DNA of 64,000 nucleotides from Enterobacter asburiae (GCF_024599655.1 NZ_CP102247.1:4154001-4218000), one strand, 5' to 3'. Counted from the stretch's first letter, positions 21,954 to 31,009 are shown. The notes: generated by a model not told the origin, from the sequence alone. Numbers and translations are program-made.

Positions 21954-23867
21954 TTATTTTTTATCTTTAACTTCTTCGAACTCAGCGTCGACAACGTCGT
22001 CGTCTTTCGCGTTGTTCGCTGAAGCGTCAGCGCCCGCCTGCTGTTGAGCGTGCTGCTGCTGAGCGATTTCCATCAGCTTCTGAGAAGCCTGCGCCAGCTC
22101 CTGCATCTTCGCTTCGATGTCCGCTTTGTCTTCACCTTTCAGTGAGGATTCCAGCGCACTCAGTGCAGCTTCGATAGCAGTTTTGTCTTCCGCTGGCAGT
22201 TTATCGCCTGCTTCTTCAACCTGCTTACGGGTGCTGTGCAGCAGATGGTCACCCTGGTTACGGGTCTGAACCAGCTCTTCGAACTTACGGTCGGATTCCG
22301 CGTTAGCTTCGGCATCGCGAACCATTTTTTCGATTTCTGCTTCGTTCAGGCCAGAAGATGCCTTGATGGTGATCTTCTGCTCTTTACCGCTGTTTTTGTC
22401 TTTCGCAGACACGTGCAGGATACCGTCAGCATCGATGTCGAAGGTCACTTCGATCTGCGGCATGCCGCGCGGTGCCGGGTTGATACCATCCAGGTTGAAC
22501 TGACCCAGAGATTTGTTATCCGCCGCACGCTTACGCTCACCCTGAATCACATGGATGGTTACCGCAGACTGGTTGTCTTCAGCGGTAGAGAACACCTGGC
22601 TGTGTTTCGTAGGGATGGTGGTGTTTTTGTTGATGAGCGCAGTCATCACACCGCCCATGGTTTCGATACCCAGAGACAGCGGGGTAACGTCCAGCAGCAG
22701 TACGTCTTTAACTTCACCGGTCAGTACGCCACCCTGAACCGCAGCGCCGATTGCAACTGCTTCGTCCGGGTTAACGTCTTTACGTGGCTCTTTACCAAAG
22801 AACTCAGCCACTTTCTTCTGAACCATTGGCATACGGGTCTGACCACCGACCAGGATAACGTCCTGGATATCGGATACGGACAGGCCAGCGTCCTGCAGAG
22901 CAACTTTCAGCGGCTCGATTGAACGGTTCACCAGGTCTTCTACCAGGCTTTCCAGTTTCGCACGGGTCACTTTGATGTTCATGTGTTTAGGACCGGTCGC
23001 GTCTGCAGTGATGTACGGCAGGTTCACGTCGGTCTGCTGAGCGGAAGACAGCTCGATCTTCGCTTTCTCAGCGGCTTCTTTCAGGCGCTGCATCGCCAGC
23101 GGGTCGTTACGCAGGTCAATGCCCTGATCTTTCTTAAACTCGTCAACGAGGTAGTTGATCAGACGGGTATCGAAGTCTTCACCACCCAGGTGGGTATCAC
23201 CATTGGTTGCCAGAACTTCGAAGGTTTTTTCGCCGTCAACTTCGTCGATTTCGATAATAGAGATATCGAAGGTACCACCACCCAGGTCGTAAACCGCGAT
23301 AGTACGGTTACCAACTTCTTTATCCAGACCGTAAGCCAGTGCAGCAGCGGTTGGTTCGTTGATGATACGTTTTACTTCCAGACCTGCGATACGGCCAGCA
23401 TCTTTGGTTGCCTGACGCTGAGCATCGTTGAAGTATGCAGGTACGGTGATAACAGCTTCAGTTACCGGCTCACCCAGGTAATCTTCAGCGGTTTTCTTCA
23501 TTTTTTTCAGCACTTCAGCAGAAATCTGCGGTGGTGCAGTTTTAGCGCCTTTCACATCAAGCCATGCATCGCCGTTATCTGCCGCGATGATTTTGTAAGG
23601 CATGATGGAAACGTCACGCTGAACTTCTTCGTCCTGGAAGCGGCGACCGATCAGGCGTTTAATCGCAAACAGGGTGTTTTGCGGGTTTGTCACTGCCTGA
23701 CGTTTAGCCGGCTGACCAACCAGAGTTTCACCATCCTGGGTATAAGCAATGATAGAAGGCGTGGTGCGATCGCCCTCGGCGTTCTCCAGCACGCGTGCAG
23801 TAGTGCCATCCATAATCGCTACACAAGAGTTGGTAGTACCCAGGTCGATACCAATAATTTTACCCAT
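21954..23867 (-). CDS. dnaK: Chaperone protein DnaK (Hsp70)
   Basis: DnaK is the ATP-driven Hsp70 that folds and refolds proteins and controls sigma-32 stability. The 637-residue protein has the ATPase domain with GIDLGTTNS (5-13), VYDLGGGTFDIS and VGGQTRMP. The linker DVLLLDVTPLSL, the substrate-binding domain and a Gln/Ala-rich lid tail follow. Two sigma-32-type promoters lie upstream. dnaJ follows. Confidence 0.99.
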   Translation of the reverse strand: MGKIIGIDLGTTNSCVAIMDGTTARVLENAEGDRTTPSIIAYTQDGETLVGQPAKRQAVTNPQNTLFAIKRLIGRRFQDEEVQRDVSIMPYKIIAADNGDAWLDVKGAKTAPPQISAEVLKKMKKTAEDYLGEPVTEAVITVPAYFNDAQRQATKDAGRIAGLEVKRIINEPTAAALAYGLDKEVGNRTIAVYDLGGGTFDISIIEIDEVDGEKTFEVLATNGDTHLGGEDFDTRLINYLVDEFKKDQGIDLRNDPLAMQRLKEAAEKAKIELSSAQQTDVNLPYITADATGPKHMNIKVTRAKLESLVEDLVNRSIEPLKVALQDAGLSVSDIQDVILVGGQTRMPMVQKKVAEFFGKEPRKDVNPDEAVAIGAAVQGGVLTGEVKDVLLLDVTPLSLGIETMGGVMTALINKNTTIPTKHSQVFSTAEDNQSAVTIHVIQGERKRAADNKSLGQFNLDGINPAPRGMPQIEVTFDIDADGILHVSAKDKNSGKEQKITIKASSGLNEAEIEKMVRDAEANAESDRKFEELVQTRNQGDHLLHSTRKQVEEAGDKLPAEDKTAIEAALSALESSLKGEDKADIEAKMQELAQASQKLMEIAQQQHAQQQAGADASANNAKDDDVVDAEFEEVKDKK

Positions 23868-23914
23868 CTAAACGTCTCCACTAAAAATTCAGTCAACATG
23901 TGGTTGTGTACCTG

Positions 23915-23941
23915 TAATAAGGGCAGAACGTGCTTTTTCAA
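23915..23941 (-). promoter_or_regulatory. Proximal sigma-32-type promoter of dnaK (P2)
   Basis: On the minus strand TTGAAA (23936-23941) and CCCTTATTA (23915-23923) are 12 bases apart, about 50 bases before the dnaK start. It aligns with the E. coli dnaK P2 heat-shock promoter. The -10 is a weaker match than in P1. Confidence 0.7.
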
Positions 23942-23988
23942 CTGCCCAGATTTGATTTTTTTCAGGTCCACACACTGCGGTTGACTAC

Positions 23989-24020
23989 AAGATGGGGTCG
24001 CGACGGCATCCATCAAGGGG
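23989..24020 (-). promoter_or_regulatory. Distal sigma-32 promoter of dnaK (P1)
   Basis: On the minus strand CCCCTTGAT (24012-24020) and CCCCATCTT (23989-23997) are 14 bases apart. This is the sigma-32 pattern, nearly the same as E. coli dnaK P1. Heat-shock induction of dnaKJ is therefore expected. Confidence 0.88.
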
Positions 24021-24163
24021 CAAGCATAAAAAAAATTTTAATTTCACCCTGATGAGATCATAGACGCCATCGATTGCGCCCATTATGATGCCGCGCCCAG
24101 TCAGGGAGTACTGACGCGGGTTTAACCATTTCACCATATTAATGATGATTTTTTTGAGGACTT

Positions 24164-24730
24164 ATGGGCAACACTAAGTTGGCTAATCCGGCTCCGCTGG
24201 GCCTGATGGGTTTTGGCATGACCACTATCCTGCTGAACCTGCACAATATCGGGATGTTCCCGATGGATGGCATCATCCTGGCGATGGGCATTTTTTACGG
24301 CGGTATCGCGCAAATCTTCGCGGGCCTGCTGGAATATAAGAAAGGCAATACCTTCGGCTTAACCGCCTTCACCTCTTACGGTTCTTTCTGGCTGACCCTG
24401 GTTGCCATTCTGCTGCTGCCTAAAATGGGCATGGCGGACGCGGCAAACGCCCACTTCCTGGGCGTCTACCTGGGCCTGTGGGGCGTCTTCACCCTGTTCA
24501 TGTTCTTCGGTACCCTGAAAGGTAACCGCATGCTGCAGTTCGTTTTCCTGAGCCTGACCGTGCTGTTCGCCCTGCTGGCGATTGGTCACCTGGTGGATAA
24601 CGAAGGCATCGTTCATGTTGCAGGCTGGATTGGTCTGGTTTGCGGCGCAAGCGCTATCTACCTGGCAATGGGCGAAGTGCTGAACGAGCAGTTTGACCGC
24701 ACCATTCTACCTATTGGTGAAAAACACTGA
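24164..24730 (+). CDS. satP: Succinate-acetate/proton symporter SatP (YaaH)
   Basis: SatP takes up acetate and succinate with protons. It is a 188-residue inner-membrane protein of the GPR1/FUN34/YaaH (AceTr) family with six membrane helices. The family signature NPAPLGLMGFG is at residues 8-18. The ATG has GAGGA 6 bases upstream. It is divergent from dnaK, and its last 24 bases overlap the end of the MFS gene on the other strand. The E. coli yaaW and yaaI genes that separate it from dnaK are absent. Confidence 0.96.
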   Translation: MGNTKLANPAPLGLMGFGMTTILLNLHNIGMFPMDGIILAMGIFYGGIAQIFAGLLEYKKGNTFGLTAFTSYGSFWLTLVAILLLPKMGMADAANAHFLGVYLGLWGVFTLFMFFGTLKGNRMLQFVFLSLTVLFALLAIGHLVDNEGIVHVAGWIGLVCGASAIYLAMGEVLNEQFDRTILPIGEKH

Positions 24731-26029
24731 TCCCTCTGTCGTGTCCGCCTCGCGGGCACGACATCCCCCCGCCTGACGAAGCCAAAATCCTAATACCAGC
24801 CCCATCAGCGAAAGCGCGAGTACATACCAGGCTGGCGCCATCGGCGACACGCCCATCAGTACGGTAACCGCAATAGGCGTCAGCCCGCCGAAAATGGCAT
24901 ATGAGACGTTGTAAGAGAACGAGATCCCGGTGAAACGAACTTCCGGCGGGAAAGCGCGTACCATGACGTAAGGCACAGCACCCACTACGCCCACGCACAG
25001 CCCTACCACGCCGTACAGCAGGAACAGCTGTTCAGGATGGCTGCCCGCCAGATGGTAAAACGCCCAGCTTGACGCGGCCAGTAGCAGGCTGCCGACGATA
25101 AAGGTAACGCTGGCACCGAAACGATCTGCTGCCAGCCCGGCGGCCAGACAGCCAAAGCAGAGCATGATTGTCGCGATACTGTTCGCCTGAAGCGTCACGG
25201 CAGGGGCAAAGCCGTACTGCTTTTGCAGCCACACCGGGGACATCAATATCACCACCACAATGCCCGCCGAGAGCAGCCAGGTGAGCAGCATCGACACCAC
25301 CACCGCTTTTTTATGGCGAACCACGACCGCCTTCACCGGCAGCTCCTGCGCCAGCGCTTTGCGCTGCTGCATCTCGAGGAAAATCGGCGTCTCCTGCAGC
25401 CAGCGGCGCAGGTACATCGCGACCAGACCAAACGCCCCGCCCAGCAGGAACGGAATACGCCAGCCCCAGTCATGCACGGCCTGCTGCGTCATGCTGGTGT
25501 TCACAATCGTTGCGACCACCGAGCCGAGCAGGATTCCGACGGTCAGCCCCGCCGTTAAGGTTCCGCAGGCGATACCAATGCGGCGCGCCGGAACATGCTC
25601 CGCGACAAACACCCACGCGCCCGGCACTTCACCGCCAATCGCCGCGCCCTGAAGGACGCGCATCAGCAACAGCAGCAGCGGAGCAAGAATGCCCATCGAG
25701 GCATAGGTGGGCAGCAGACCAATGGCCAGCGTCGGCACGGCCATCAGCAGGATGCTAAGGGTAAACATCTTCTTGCGCCCGACCAGATCGCCAAAGTGGG
25801 CCATGATAATGCCGCCCAGCGGACGCGCCAGATACCCGGCGGCAAAAATGCCGAAGGTTTGCACCTGACGCAGCCATTCCGGGATATCCGCCGGGAAGAA
25901 GAGTTCTCCCACCACGGCGGCGAAGAAGACGAAGATGATAAAGTCGTAAAACTCCAGCGCGCCGCCTAAGGCCGCGAGCGTGAGGGTTTTGTAGTCCTGT
26001 CGATTCAGAGGTCGGGTGTTATGTGACAT
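24707..26029 (-). CDS. MHS-family MFS transporter (metabolite:H+ symporter)
   Basis: A 440-residue inner-membrane transporter with 12 predicted helices. The loop between helices 2 and 3 is GDLVGRKKMF (the MFS motif A form), and the helix 4 block RVLQGAAIGGEVPGA is typical of the metabolite:H+ symporter group with ProP, KgtP, ShiA and CitA. The substrate cannot be read from the sequence; an organic acid or betaine-like compound is plausible. No gene occupies this place in E. coli K-12, where mog and satP are neighbours. It follows mog on the same strand by 122 bases and may have its own promoter. Its 3' end overlaps satP by 24 bases, tail to tail. Confidence 0.9.
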   Translation of the reverse strand: MSHNTRPLNRQDYKTLTLAALGGALEFYDFIIFVFFAAVVGELFFPADIPEWLRQVQTFGIFAAGYLARPLGGIIMAHFGDLVGRKKMFTLSILLMAVPTLAIGLLPTYASMGILAPLLLLLMRVLQGAAIGGEVPGAWVFVAEHVPARRIGIACGTLTAGLTVGILLGSVVATIVNTSMTQQAVHDWGWRIPFLLGGAFGLVAMYLRRWLQETPIFLEMQQRKALAQELPVKAVVVRHKKAVVVSMLLTWLLSAGIVVVILMSPVWLQKQYGFAPAVTLQANSIATIMLCFGCLAAGLAADRFGASVTFIVGSLLLAASSWAFYHLAGSHPEQLFLLYGVVGLCVGVVGAVPYVMVRAFPPEVRFTGISFSYNVSYAIFGGLTPIAVTVLMGVSPMAPAWYVLALSLMGLVLGFWLRQAGGCRAREADTTEGSVFFTNR

Positions 26030-26151
26030 AGCGAACCATTATGCGTGTGTTGTGGATTTATTTTTACAGCAATCGTAAAGAAAAAATTACTATACCGTAA
26101 AAGCGTTACCACGCTATCGCCGCTTCAGCTAATGTCACATATTGATTAATT

Positions 26152-26739
26152 TCAGGAGATTGTTTCGCGACGTGCGTTTTTCGGGCGAAAAGCTGCTACC
26201 ACTTTCTCATCAGTTTCCACATACGGACCGTCAAGAAGCTGTATACAATACGGTACACTTGCAAAGATGCCGTGCACGATGACGCTGCCATCTTCTGATT
26301 TCAGCCCTTCCAGCGTCTCTTTAATCGACTTCGGCTGCCCCGGCAGGTTAAGGATCAACGCCTGCTTGCGGATTACCCCCACCTGGCGGGAGAGAATGGC
26401 CGTCGGAACAAAGTGTAGACTGATCTGGCGCATCTGTTCACCGAAGCCCGGCATTTCACGATCGGCAATCGCCAGCGTTGCGTCCGGCGTCACGTCGCGG
26501 CGCGCGGGGCCGGTTCCGCCCGTCGTCAGAACAAGGTGGCAGCTCATCTCATCCACCAGCTCACACAGGGTCTGCTCGATGATCGGCTGCTCGTCCGGGA
26601 TCAGGCGGGTCTGGATCTCGAACGGGGTGGTCAGCGCGCTGCCAAGCCACTCTTCCAGAGCGGGGATGCCTTTATCCTGGTAAACACCGCTGGAGGCGCG
26701 GTCAGAAATCGACACTAAGCCGATGCGTAGGGTATTCAT
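26152..26739 (-). CDS. mog: Molybdopterin adenylyltransferase Mog
   Basis: Mog adenylates molybdopterin so that MoeA can insert molybdate. The 195-residue protein has the MoCF/MogA nucleotide loop TTGGTGPARRDVTPD and GFGEQMRQISL. I chose the ATG at 26739 (MNTLRIGLVSISDRAS), which gives the E. coli length; an upstream in-frame ATG adds five residues. It lies between talB and the MFS gene. Confidence 0.96.
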   Translation of the reverse strand: MNTLRIGLVSISDRASSGVYQDKGIPALEEWLGSALTTPFEIQTRLIPDEQPIIEQTLCELVDEMSCHLVLTTGGTGPARRDVTPDATLAIADREMPGFGEQMRQISLHFVPTAILSRQVGVIRKQALILNLPGQPKSIKETLEGLKSEDGSVIVHGIFASVPYCIQLLDGPYVETDEKVVAAFRPKNARRETIS

Positions 26740-26818
26740 ATCCATTCCATTCAAAGAGTACTGATTAAAGGGAATGATACACGCAGAGAGGAAATTCAGA
26801 CAGAGGCGGGGGTAAGAC

Positions 26819-26842
26819 GCGTGACCGGGAGCCCGGTCACGC
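26819..26842 (-). other. Stem-loop downstream of talB
   Basis: An 11-bp perfect stem (26819-26829 with 26832-26842) with a 2-base loop starts 7 bases after the talB stop. No T-run follows on the minus strand, so it may be a 3' stabiliser or a Rho-type end rather than an intrinsic terminator. Confidence 0.65.
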
Positions 26843-26849
26843 AGAATGA

Positions 26850-27803
26850 TTACAGCAGGTCGCCGATCATTTTTTCCAGTTTGCCCTGGTCAACAGCAAA
26901 CTTACGGATACCGTCCGCCAGTTTGTCTACAGCCATTGGATCCTGGTTGTGCTGCCACAGGAACTCGGATTCAGTGATGCGCTCTGGGCGTGCTTTCACT
27001 TCACCGGTGTAGGACAGTTTACGCTCCAGGGTACCTTCGCTTTCAGCCAGCTCTTTCAGCAGTGCAGGCGCGATGGTCAGACGGTCACAGCCAGCCAGCT
27101 CGATGATTTCACCGACGTTACGGAAGCTTGCGCCCATAACCACGGTCTCATAGCCGTGCTGTTTGTAGTATTCGTAGATTTCAGTAACAGAAACTACGCC
27201 TGGATCTTCAGCCGGTGCGTACTCTTTCTTGTCGGTGTTGGCTTTGTACCAGTCCAGAATACGGCCCACGAACGGAGAAATCAGGTATACGCCTGCTTCT
27301 GCACATGCACGCGCCTGCGCGAAGGAGAACAGCAGGGTCAGGTTACAGTTGATACCGTCTTTTTCCAGCTGCTCTGCCGCGCGGATACCCTGCCAGGTGG
27401 AAGCCAGTTTGATCAGGATACGGTCGTTGCTGATGCCAGCGTCGTTGTACATTTTGATCAGACGTTTCGCTTTGGCGATAGACGCTTCGGTGTCGTAGGA
27501 GAGACGCGCATCCACTTCGGTAGAGATACGGCCAGGAACCAGTTTCAGGATTTCCAGACCGATGTTCACTGCCAGCTTGTCGGTGGCATCCACAACCTGC
27601 TGCGCGCGGTCGTTGCTCTGTGCTTTCGCCCAGGTCACTGCGTCGTCAATCAGTTTGCGATACTCAGGGATCTGTGCGGCGTTAAGGATCAGAGAAGGGT
27701 TAGTTGTGGCATCCTGCGGCTGGTACAGCTTCATTGCCGCGATATCTCCGGTGTCAGCTACGACAGTGGTGAACTGACGAAGGGAGGTCAATTTATCCGT
27801 CAT
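26850..27803 (-). CDS. talB: Transaldolase B
   Basis: TalB moves a dihydroxyacetone unit between sugar phosphates in the non-oxidative pentose phosphate pathway. The 317-residue TIM-barrel protein carries the Schiff-base Lys132 (ILIKLASTWQG), Glu96 (GRISTEVDAR) and Asp17. All are at the E. coli positions. Single gene upstream of mog, divergent from yaaJ. Confidence 0.98.
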   Translation of the reverse strand: MTDKLTSLRQFTTVVADTGDIAAMKLYQPQDATTNPSLILNAAQIPEYRKLIDDAVTWAKAQSNDRAQQVVDATDKLAVNIGLEILKLVPGRISTEVDARLSYDTEASIAKAKRLIKMYNDAGISNDRILIKLASTWQGIRAAEQLEKDGINCNLTLLFSFAQARACAEAGVYLISPFVGRILDWYKANTDKKEYAPAEDPGVVSVTEIYEYYKQHGYETVVMGASFRNVGEIIELAGCDRLTIAPALLKELAESEGTLERKLSYTGEVKARPERITESEFLWQHNQDPMAVDKLADGIRKFAVDQGKLEKMIGDLL

Positions 27804-27913
27804 GATAGTGTTTCTCTTTTAACGTGCCCTGGATAATTCACGCTACCGACAGCATGCCTGCAGCGGAAAAATGACAGGTTTACTTGTTAGGGGGATGTAA
27901 CCGGTCTGCCCTG

Positions 27914-27941
27914 ATGATAACACGACGGAGGGGTAGCGCAA
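27914..27941 (-). promoter_or_regulatory. Candidate sigma-70 promoter of talB
   Basis: On the minus strand TTGCGC (27936-27941), 16 bases, and TATCAT (27914-27919), about 110 bases before the talB start. The pattern is reasonable, but no start site is known for this sequence. Confidence 0.45.
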
Positions 27942-28065
27942 CCGCAGACAGTGCGCTTAGGCAGAGTATGGTAAACTGGGAAGATTAACAGGCTGCTAAG
28001 CAACAGCATGCCCAATCAGTGGTAGCGCTTACATATTCACATTGGCATCAACAAGAGGGACGTTA

Positions 28066-29496
28066 ATGCCTGATTTCTTTTTCTTTATTAACGAAGTCCT
28101 CTGGGGTTCGATAATGATTTACCTGCTTCTGGGAGCAGGTATTTGGTTTACGCTACGCAGTGGGTTTATCCAGTTTCGTTATATTCGCAAGTTTGGCAGA
28201 AGTCTGAAAAACAGCGTTACGCCCCAGCCGGGCGGATTAACGTCGTTCCAGGCCCTCTGTACCAGCCTGGCGGCACGACTCGGCAGCGGCAATCTGGCGG
28301 GCGTTGCGCTGGCCATCAGCGCGGGCGGGCCTGGCGCGGTCTTCTGGATGTGGGTGACGGCGCTACTCGGGATGGCCACCTCCTTTGCCGAAAGTTCGCT
28401 CGCCCAGCTTTATAAAGAGAAAGATAAAAATGGCCAGTTTCGCGGTGGTCCCGCCTGGTACATGGCGCGTGGCTTAGGGATGCGCTGGATGGGCGTCCTG
28501 TTCTCGCTTTTTTTACTGCTCGCGTACGGTCTTATTTTTAATACCGTCCAGGCAAATTCTGTCGCCAATGCCCTGAGCTACGCCTTCTCCTGCCCGGAGT
28601 GGGTCGCCGGTCTTGCTTTAGCCCTCGTCGTTCTGCTCACCATTTCTGCCGGTCTCAAGGGCATCGCCCGCCTGATGCAGTGGCTGGTTCCCATTATGGC
28701 GCTGCTCTGGGTTGCCGCGAGTCTGTTCGTCGCCGCACTGCATATCGACCTGGTACCGGGCGTGATTGCGACCATCGTCAAAAGCGCGTTTGGCTGGCGC
28801 GAGGTGGCCTCCGGGGCACTGGGCTACACCTTCAGCCAGGCGCTGATGGCGGGTTTTCAGCGGGGAATGTTCTCCAATGAAGCCGGTATGGGATCAACCC
28901 CCAACGCGGCAGCCGCCGCCTCTTCCTGGCCGCCGCACCCGGCCGCTCAGGGCATTGTGCAGATGATTGGCGTCTTTACCGATACCATTATCATCTGTTC
29001 CGCCAGCGCCATGATTTTGCTGCTGGCAGGCCCCGTACCGCATTCGTCGGGAACCGCCGGGATACAGCTTCTCCAGCAGGCGCTGGTGAACCTGACCGGC
29101 GGCTGGGGTGCAGGGTTTGTCTCGCTCATCCTGATCCTGTTTGCCTTCAGCTCGATTGTGGTGAATTACCTCTACGCCGAAAATAACCTTATTTTCCTGA
29201 AACTCGACTCCCGTGCCGCAATCGGAACCCTGCGCCTGGGGGTCATACTGATGGTGATAGCAGGCTCCCTGCTCAGTATGCCGCTGGTCTGGCAGCTGGC
29301 CGATATCATTATGGCGCTGATGGCGATCACCAACCTCACGGCGATCCTGCTGCTCTCGCCGGTTGTGACCCTGATTGCCAGAGACTATCTGCGTCAGCGC
29401 AAACTCGGCGTTCCACCGGTATTTGACCCCGCCCGCTATCCCGACATTAAGGCGCAGCTTGCCCCTGGAACGTGGGATGATTTGCCGCGGCAATAA
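28066..29496 (+). CDS. yaaJ: Alanine/glycine:cation symporter family protein YaaJ
   Basis: A 476-residue inner-membrane protein of the AGCS (Na_Ala_symp) family, predicted to import alanine or glycine with Na+ or H+. It has about ten membrane helices. The family blocks GSGNLAGVALAISAGGPGAVFWMW and FSNEAGMGSTPNAAAAA hold the substrate site. The ATG at 28066 has GAGGGA upstream; an upstream TTG would add 8 residues. Function is inferred from family; transport has been little studied in E. coli. Confidence 0.94.
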   Translation: MPDFFFFINEVLWGSIMIYLLLGAGIWFTLRSGFIQFRYIRKFGRSLKNSVTPQPGGLTSFQALCTSLAARLGSGNLAGVALAISAGGPGAVFWMWVTALLGMATSFAESSLAQLYKEKDKNGQFRGGPAWYMARGLGMRWMGVLFSLFLLLAYGLIFNTVQANSVANALSYAFSCPEWVAGLALALVVLLTISAGLKGIARLMQWLVPIMALLWVAASLFVAALHIDLVPGVIATIVKSAFGWREVASGALGYTFSQALMAGFQRGMFSNEAGMGSTPNAAAAASSWPPHPAAQGIVQMIGVFTDTIIICSASAMILLLAGPVPHSSGTAGIQLLQQALVNLTGGWGAGFVSLILILFAFSSIVVNYLYAENNLIFLKLDSRAAIGTLRLGVILMVIAGSLLSMPLVWQLADIIMALMAITNLTAILLLSPVVTLIARDYLRQRKLGVPPVFDPARYPDIKAQLAPGTWDDLPRQ

Positions 29497-29562
29497 CAGC
29501 TATCGATCAATTCAGGGCGATTTTTTGCTAAAGTCGCTCTAAATTTCCTGCAAGGACTGGAT

Positions 29563-30336
29563 ATGCTGATTCTGATTTCACCTGCAAAAACGCTCGACTA
29601 CCAGAGCCCCCTCGCCACCGAGCGCTATACCCAGCCTGAGCTGCTGGACTACTCGCAGCAGCTGATCCGCGAAGCGCGTAAGCTCTCTGCGCCGCAAATC
29701 GCCTCGCTGATGAGCATCAGCGACAAGCTGGCCGATCTTAACGCGACCCGCTTTCACGAGTGGCACCCGGATTTCACCCCGGCTAACGCTCGCCAGGCGA
29801 TTCTGGCGTTTAAAGGCGATGTCTATACCGGCCTGCAGGCGGAAGATTTTAGCGAAGCCGATTTCGATTTTGCTCAGAAGCATCTGCGCATGCTGTCGGG
29901 CCTGTACGGCGTACTGCGCCCGCTGGATCTGATGCAGCCGTATCGTCTGGAGATGGGTATTCGCCTGGAAAACGCCAAAGGCAAAGACCTGTACCATTTC
30001 TGGGGCGATATCATTACCGACAAGCTGAACGCGGCGCTGCGCGCGCAGGGCGATAACGTGGTGATTAACCTGGCATCCGACGAATACTACAAGTCCGTGA
30101 AGCCGAAAAAGCTGGATGCAGAGATTATCAAACCGGTGTTCCTCGACGAGAAGAACGGTAAGTTCAAAGTGATCAGCTTCTACGCCAAGAAAGCGCGCGG
30201 TCTTATGAGCCGCTACATCATCCAGAACCGCCTGACGAAGCCGGAGCAGCTGACCGCCTTTAACAGCGAAGGCTATTTCTTTGACGAGGCGTCGTCGGGG
30301 AAAGGCGAGCTGGTGTTTAAGCGCCACGAGCAGTAA
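29563..30336 (+). CDS. yaaA: Peroxide stress protein YaaA
   Basis: YaaA (DUF328) lowers free iron and protects DNA during H2O2 stress in E. coli, where OxyR induces it. It binds DNA in a distinct helix-hairpin-helix fold. The 257-residue protein begins MLILISPAKTLDYQSP and has LSGLYGVLRPLDLMQPYRLEM and YSVKP-like YKSVKPKKL segments of the family. It follows yaaJ by 66 bases. I did not find a clear OxyR site. Confidence 0.94.
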   Translation: MLILISPAKTLDYQSPLATERYTQPELLDYSQQLIREARKLSAPQIASLMSISDKLADLNATRFHEWHPDFTPANARQAILAFKGDVYTGLQAEDFSEADFDFAQKHLRMLSGLYGVLRPLDLMQPYRLEMGIRLENAKGKDLYHFWGDIITDKLNAALRAQGDNVVINLASDEYYKSVKPKKLDAEIIKPVFLDEKNGKFKVISFYAKKARGLMSRYIIQNRLTKPEQLTAFNSEGYFFDEASSGKGELVFKRHEQ

Positions 30337-30340
30337 AAAC

Positions 30341-30364
30341 AAACCCCGCCAGATGGCGGGGTTT
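30341..30364. terminator. Bidirectional terminator between yaaA and yaaX
   Basis: AAACCCCGCC (30341-30350), loop AGAT, GGCGGGGTTT (30355-30364): a 10-bp perfect stem with A-run before and T-run after. It can serve both convergent genes and lies 4 bases from each. Confidence 0.9.
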
Positions 30365-30368
30365 TGCA

Positions 30369-30671
30369 TTAATGGTGTTTCCAGTCCGGGCCGCGATCGT
30401 CACGGTGGTCATCGTGGTGATGGTCATCATGGCGATCGTCATGTTTACGATGCTCATCATGTGGACGCCAGTGGTTATCACGCCAGTCATAGTGCGCTTT
30501 CCACCAGTCGTGGTCGCGCCAGCGGCCGCCGTCCCAGTAGTGCCCGTTGTTATCTTGGTCGCCAATCTGCAGTTTTACCGCAGGTACGAGGGTAATTTCA
30601 GATGCCTGAACCGCCATGGGGGCGGCCAGCACCAGTGAAAGCGCGATGAGTGCAGGTTTCAGTGTAGACAC
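30369..30671 (-). CDS. yaaX: DUF2502 periplasmic protein YaaX
   Basis: A 100-residue exported protein of unknown function (DUF2502, with YpeC). A Sec signal ends at AVQA before SEITLVP. The conserved core VKLQIGDQDNNGHYWDGGRWRDH and Trp-rich WWKAHYDWRDNHW follow. The last third is an Asp/His-rich tail (DDRHDDHHHDDHRDDR) that could bind metal. I chose the GTG at 30671, which has AAGGAG 6 bases upstream. A longer frame would add 9 charged residues before the signal peptide. It lies between yaaA and the thr operon, as in E. coli. Confidence 0.85.
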   Translation of the reverse strand: MSTLKPALIALSLVLAAPMAVQASEITLVPAVKLQIGDQDNNGHYWDGGRWRDHDWWKAHYDWRDNHWRPHDEHRKHDDRHDDHHHDDHRDDRGPDWKHH

Positions 30672-30836
30672 AGGTGACTCCTTATTCTTCTTGCCCAACG
30701 TGGGCCGATGTAAGGAGAGTACGCGAGGGGAACGGGGGATGTTATTCTCTGCAATCCTAAACGCTAAGTGACCGCATTTATTGGGAATTTCTGCTTTTTT
30801 CCTGCTTTATTTCTCCTTAATTTCTTCACAAAAAAA

Positions 30837-31005
30837 GCCGGGTGGCGCTGTGCTTACCCGGCCTACACGTTGGTGCCGTTATTGCCGGGTGGCGCTGCGC
30901 TTACCCGGCCTACGAATTGGTACCGTTATTGCCGGGTGACGCTGCGCTTACCCGGCCTACGTTCTGAGCCGTTGTAGGTCGGGTAAGGCGTAGCCGCCAC
31001 CCGAC
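30837..31005. repeat. REP array, three direct copies with 47-bp period plus one inverted
   Basis: REP cores start at 30837, 30884 and 30931, exactly 47 bases apart. The 17-base spacers are also alike (ACGTTGGTGCCGTTATT and GAATTGGTACCGTTATT), so whole REP-plus-spacer units were duplicated. A fourth REP in inverse orientation lies at 30974-31005, ending 5 bases before the thrC stop. Confidence 0.93.
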
Positions 31006-31009
31006 AAAA

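Noticed and set aside
30837..30960. Regular 47-bp repeats that look at first like a CRISPR array
   Set aside because: The repeated part is a REP palindrome, the spacers are alike rather than unique, only three units occur, and no cas gene is near.
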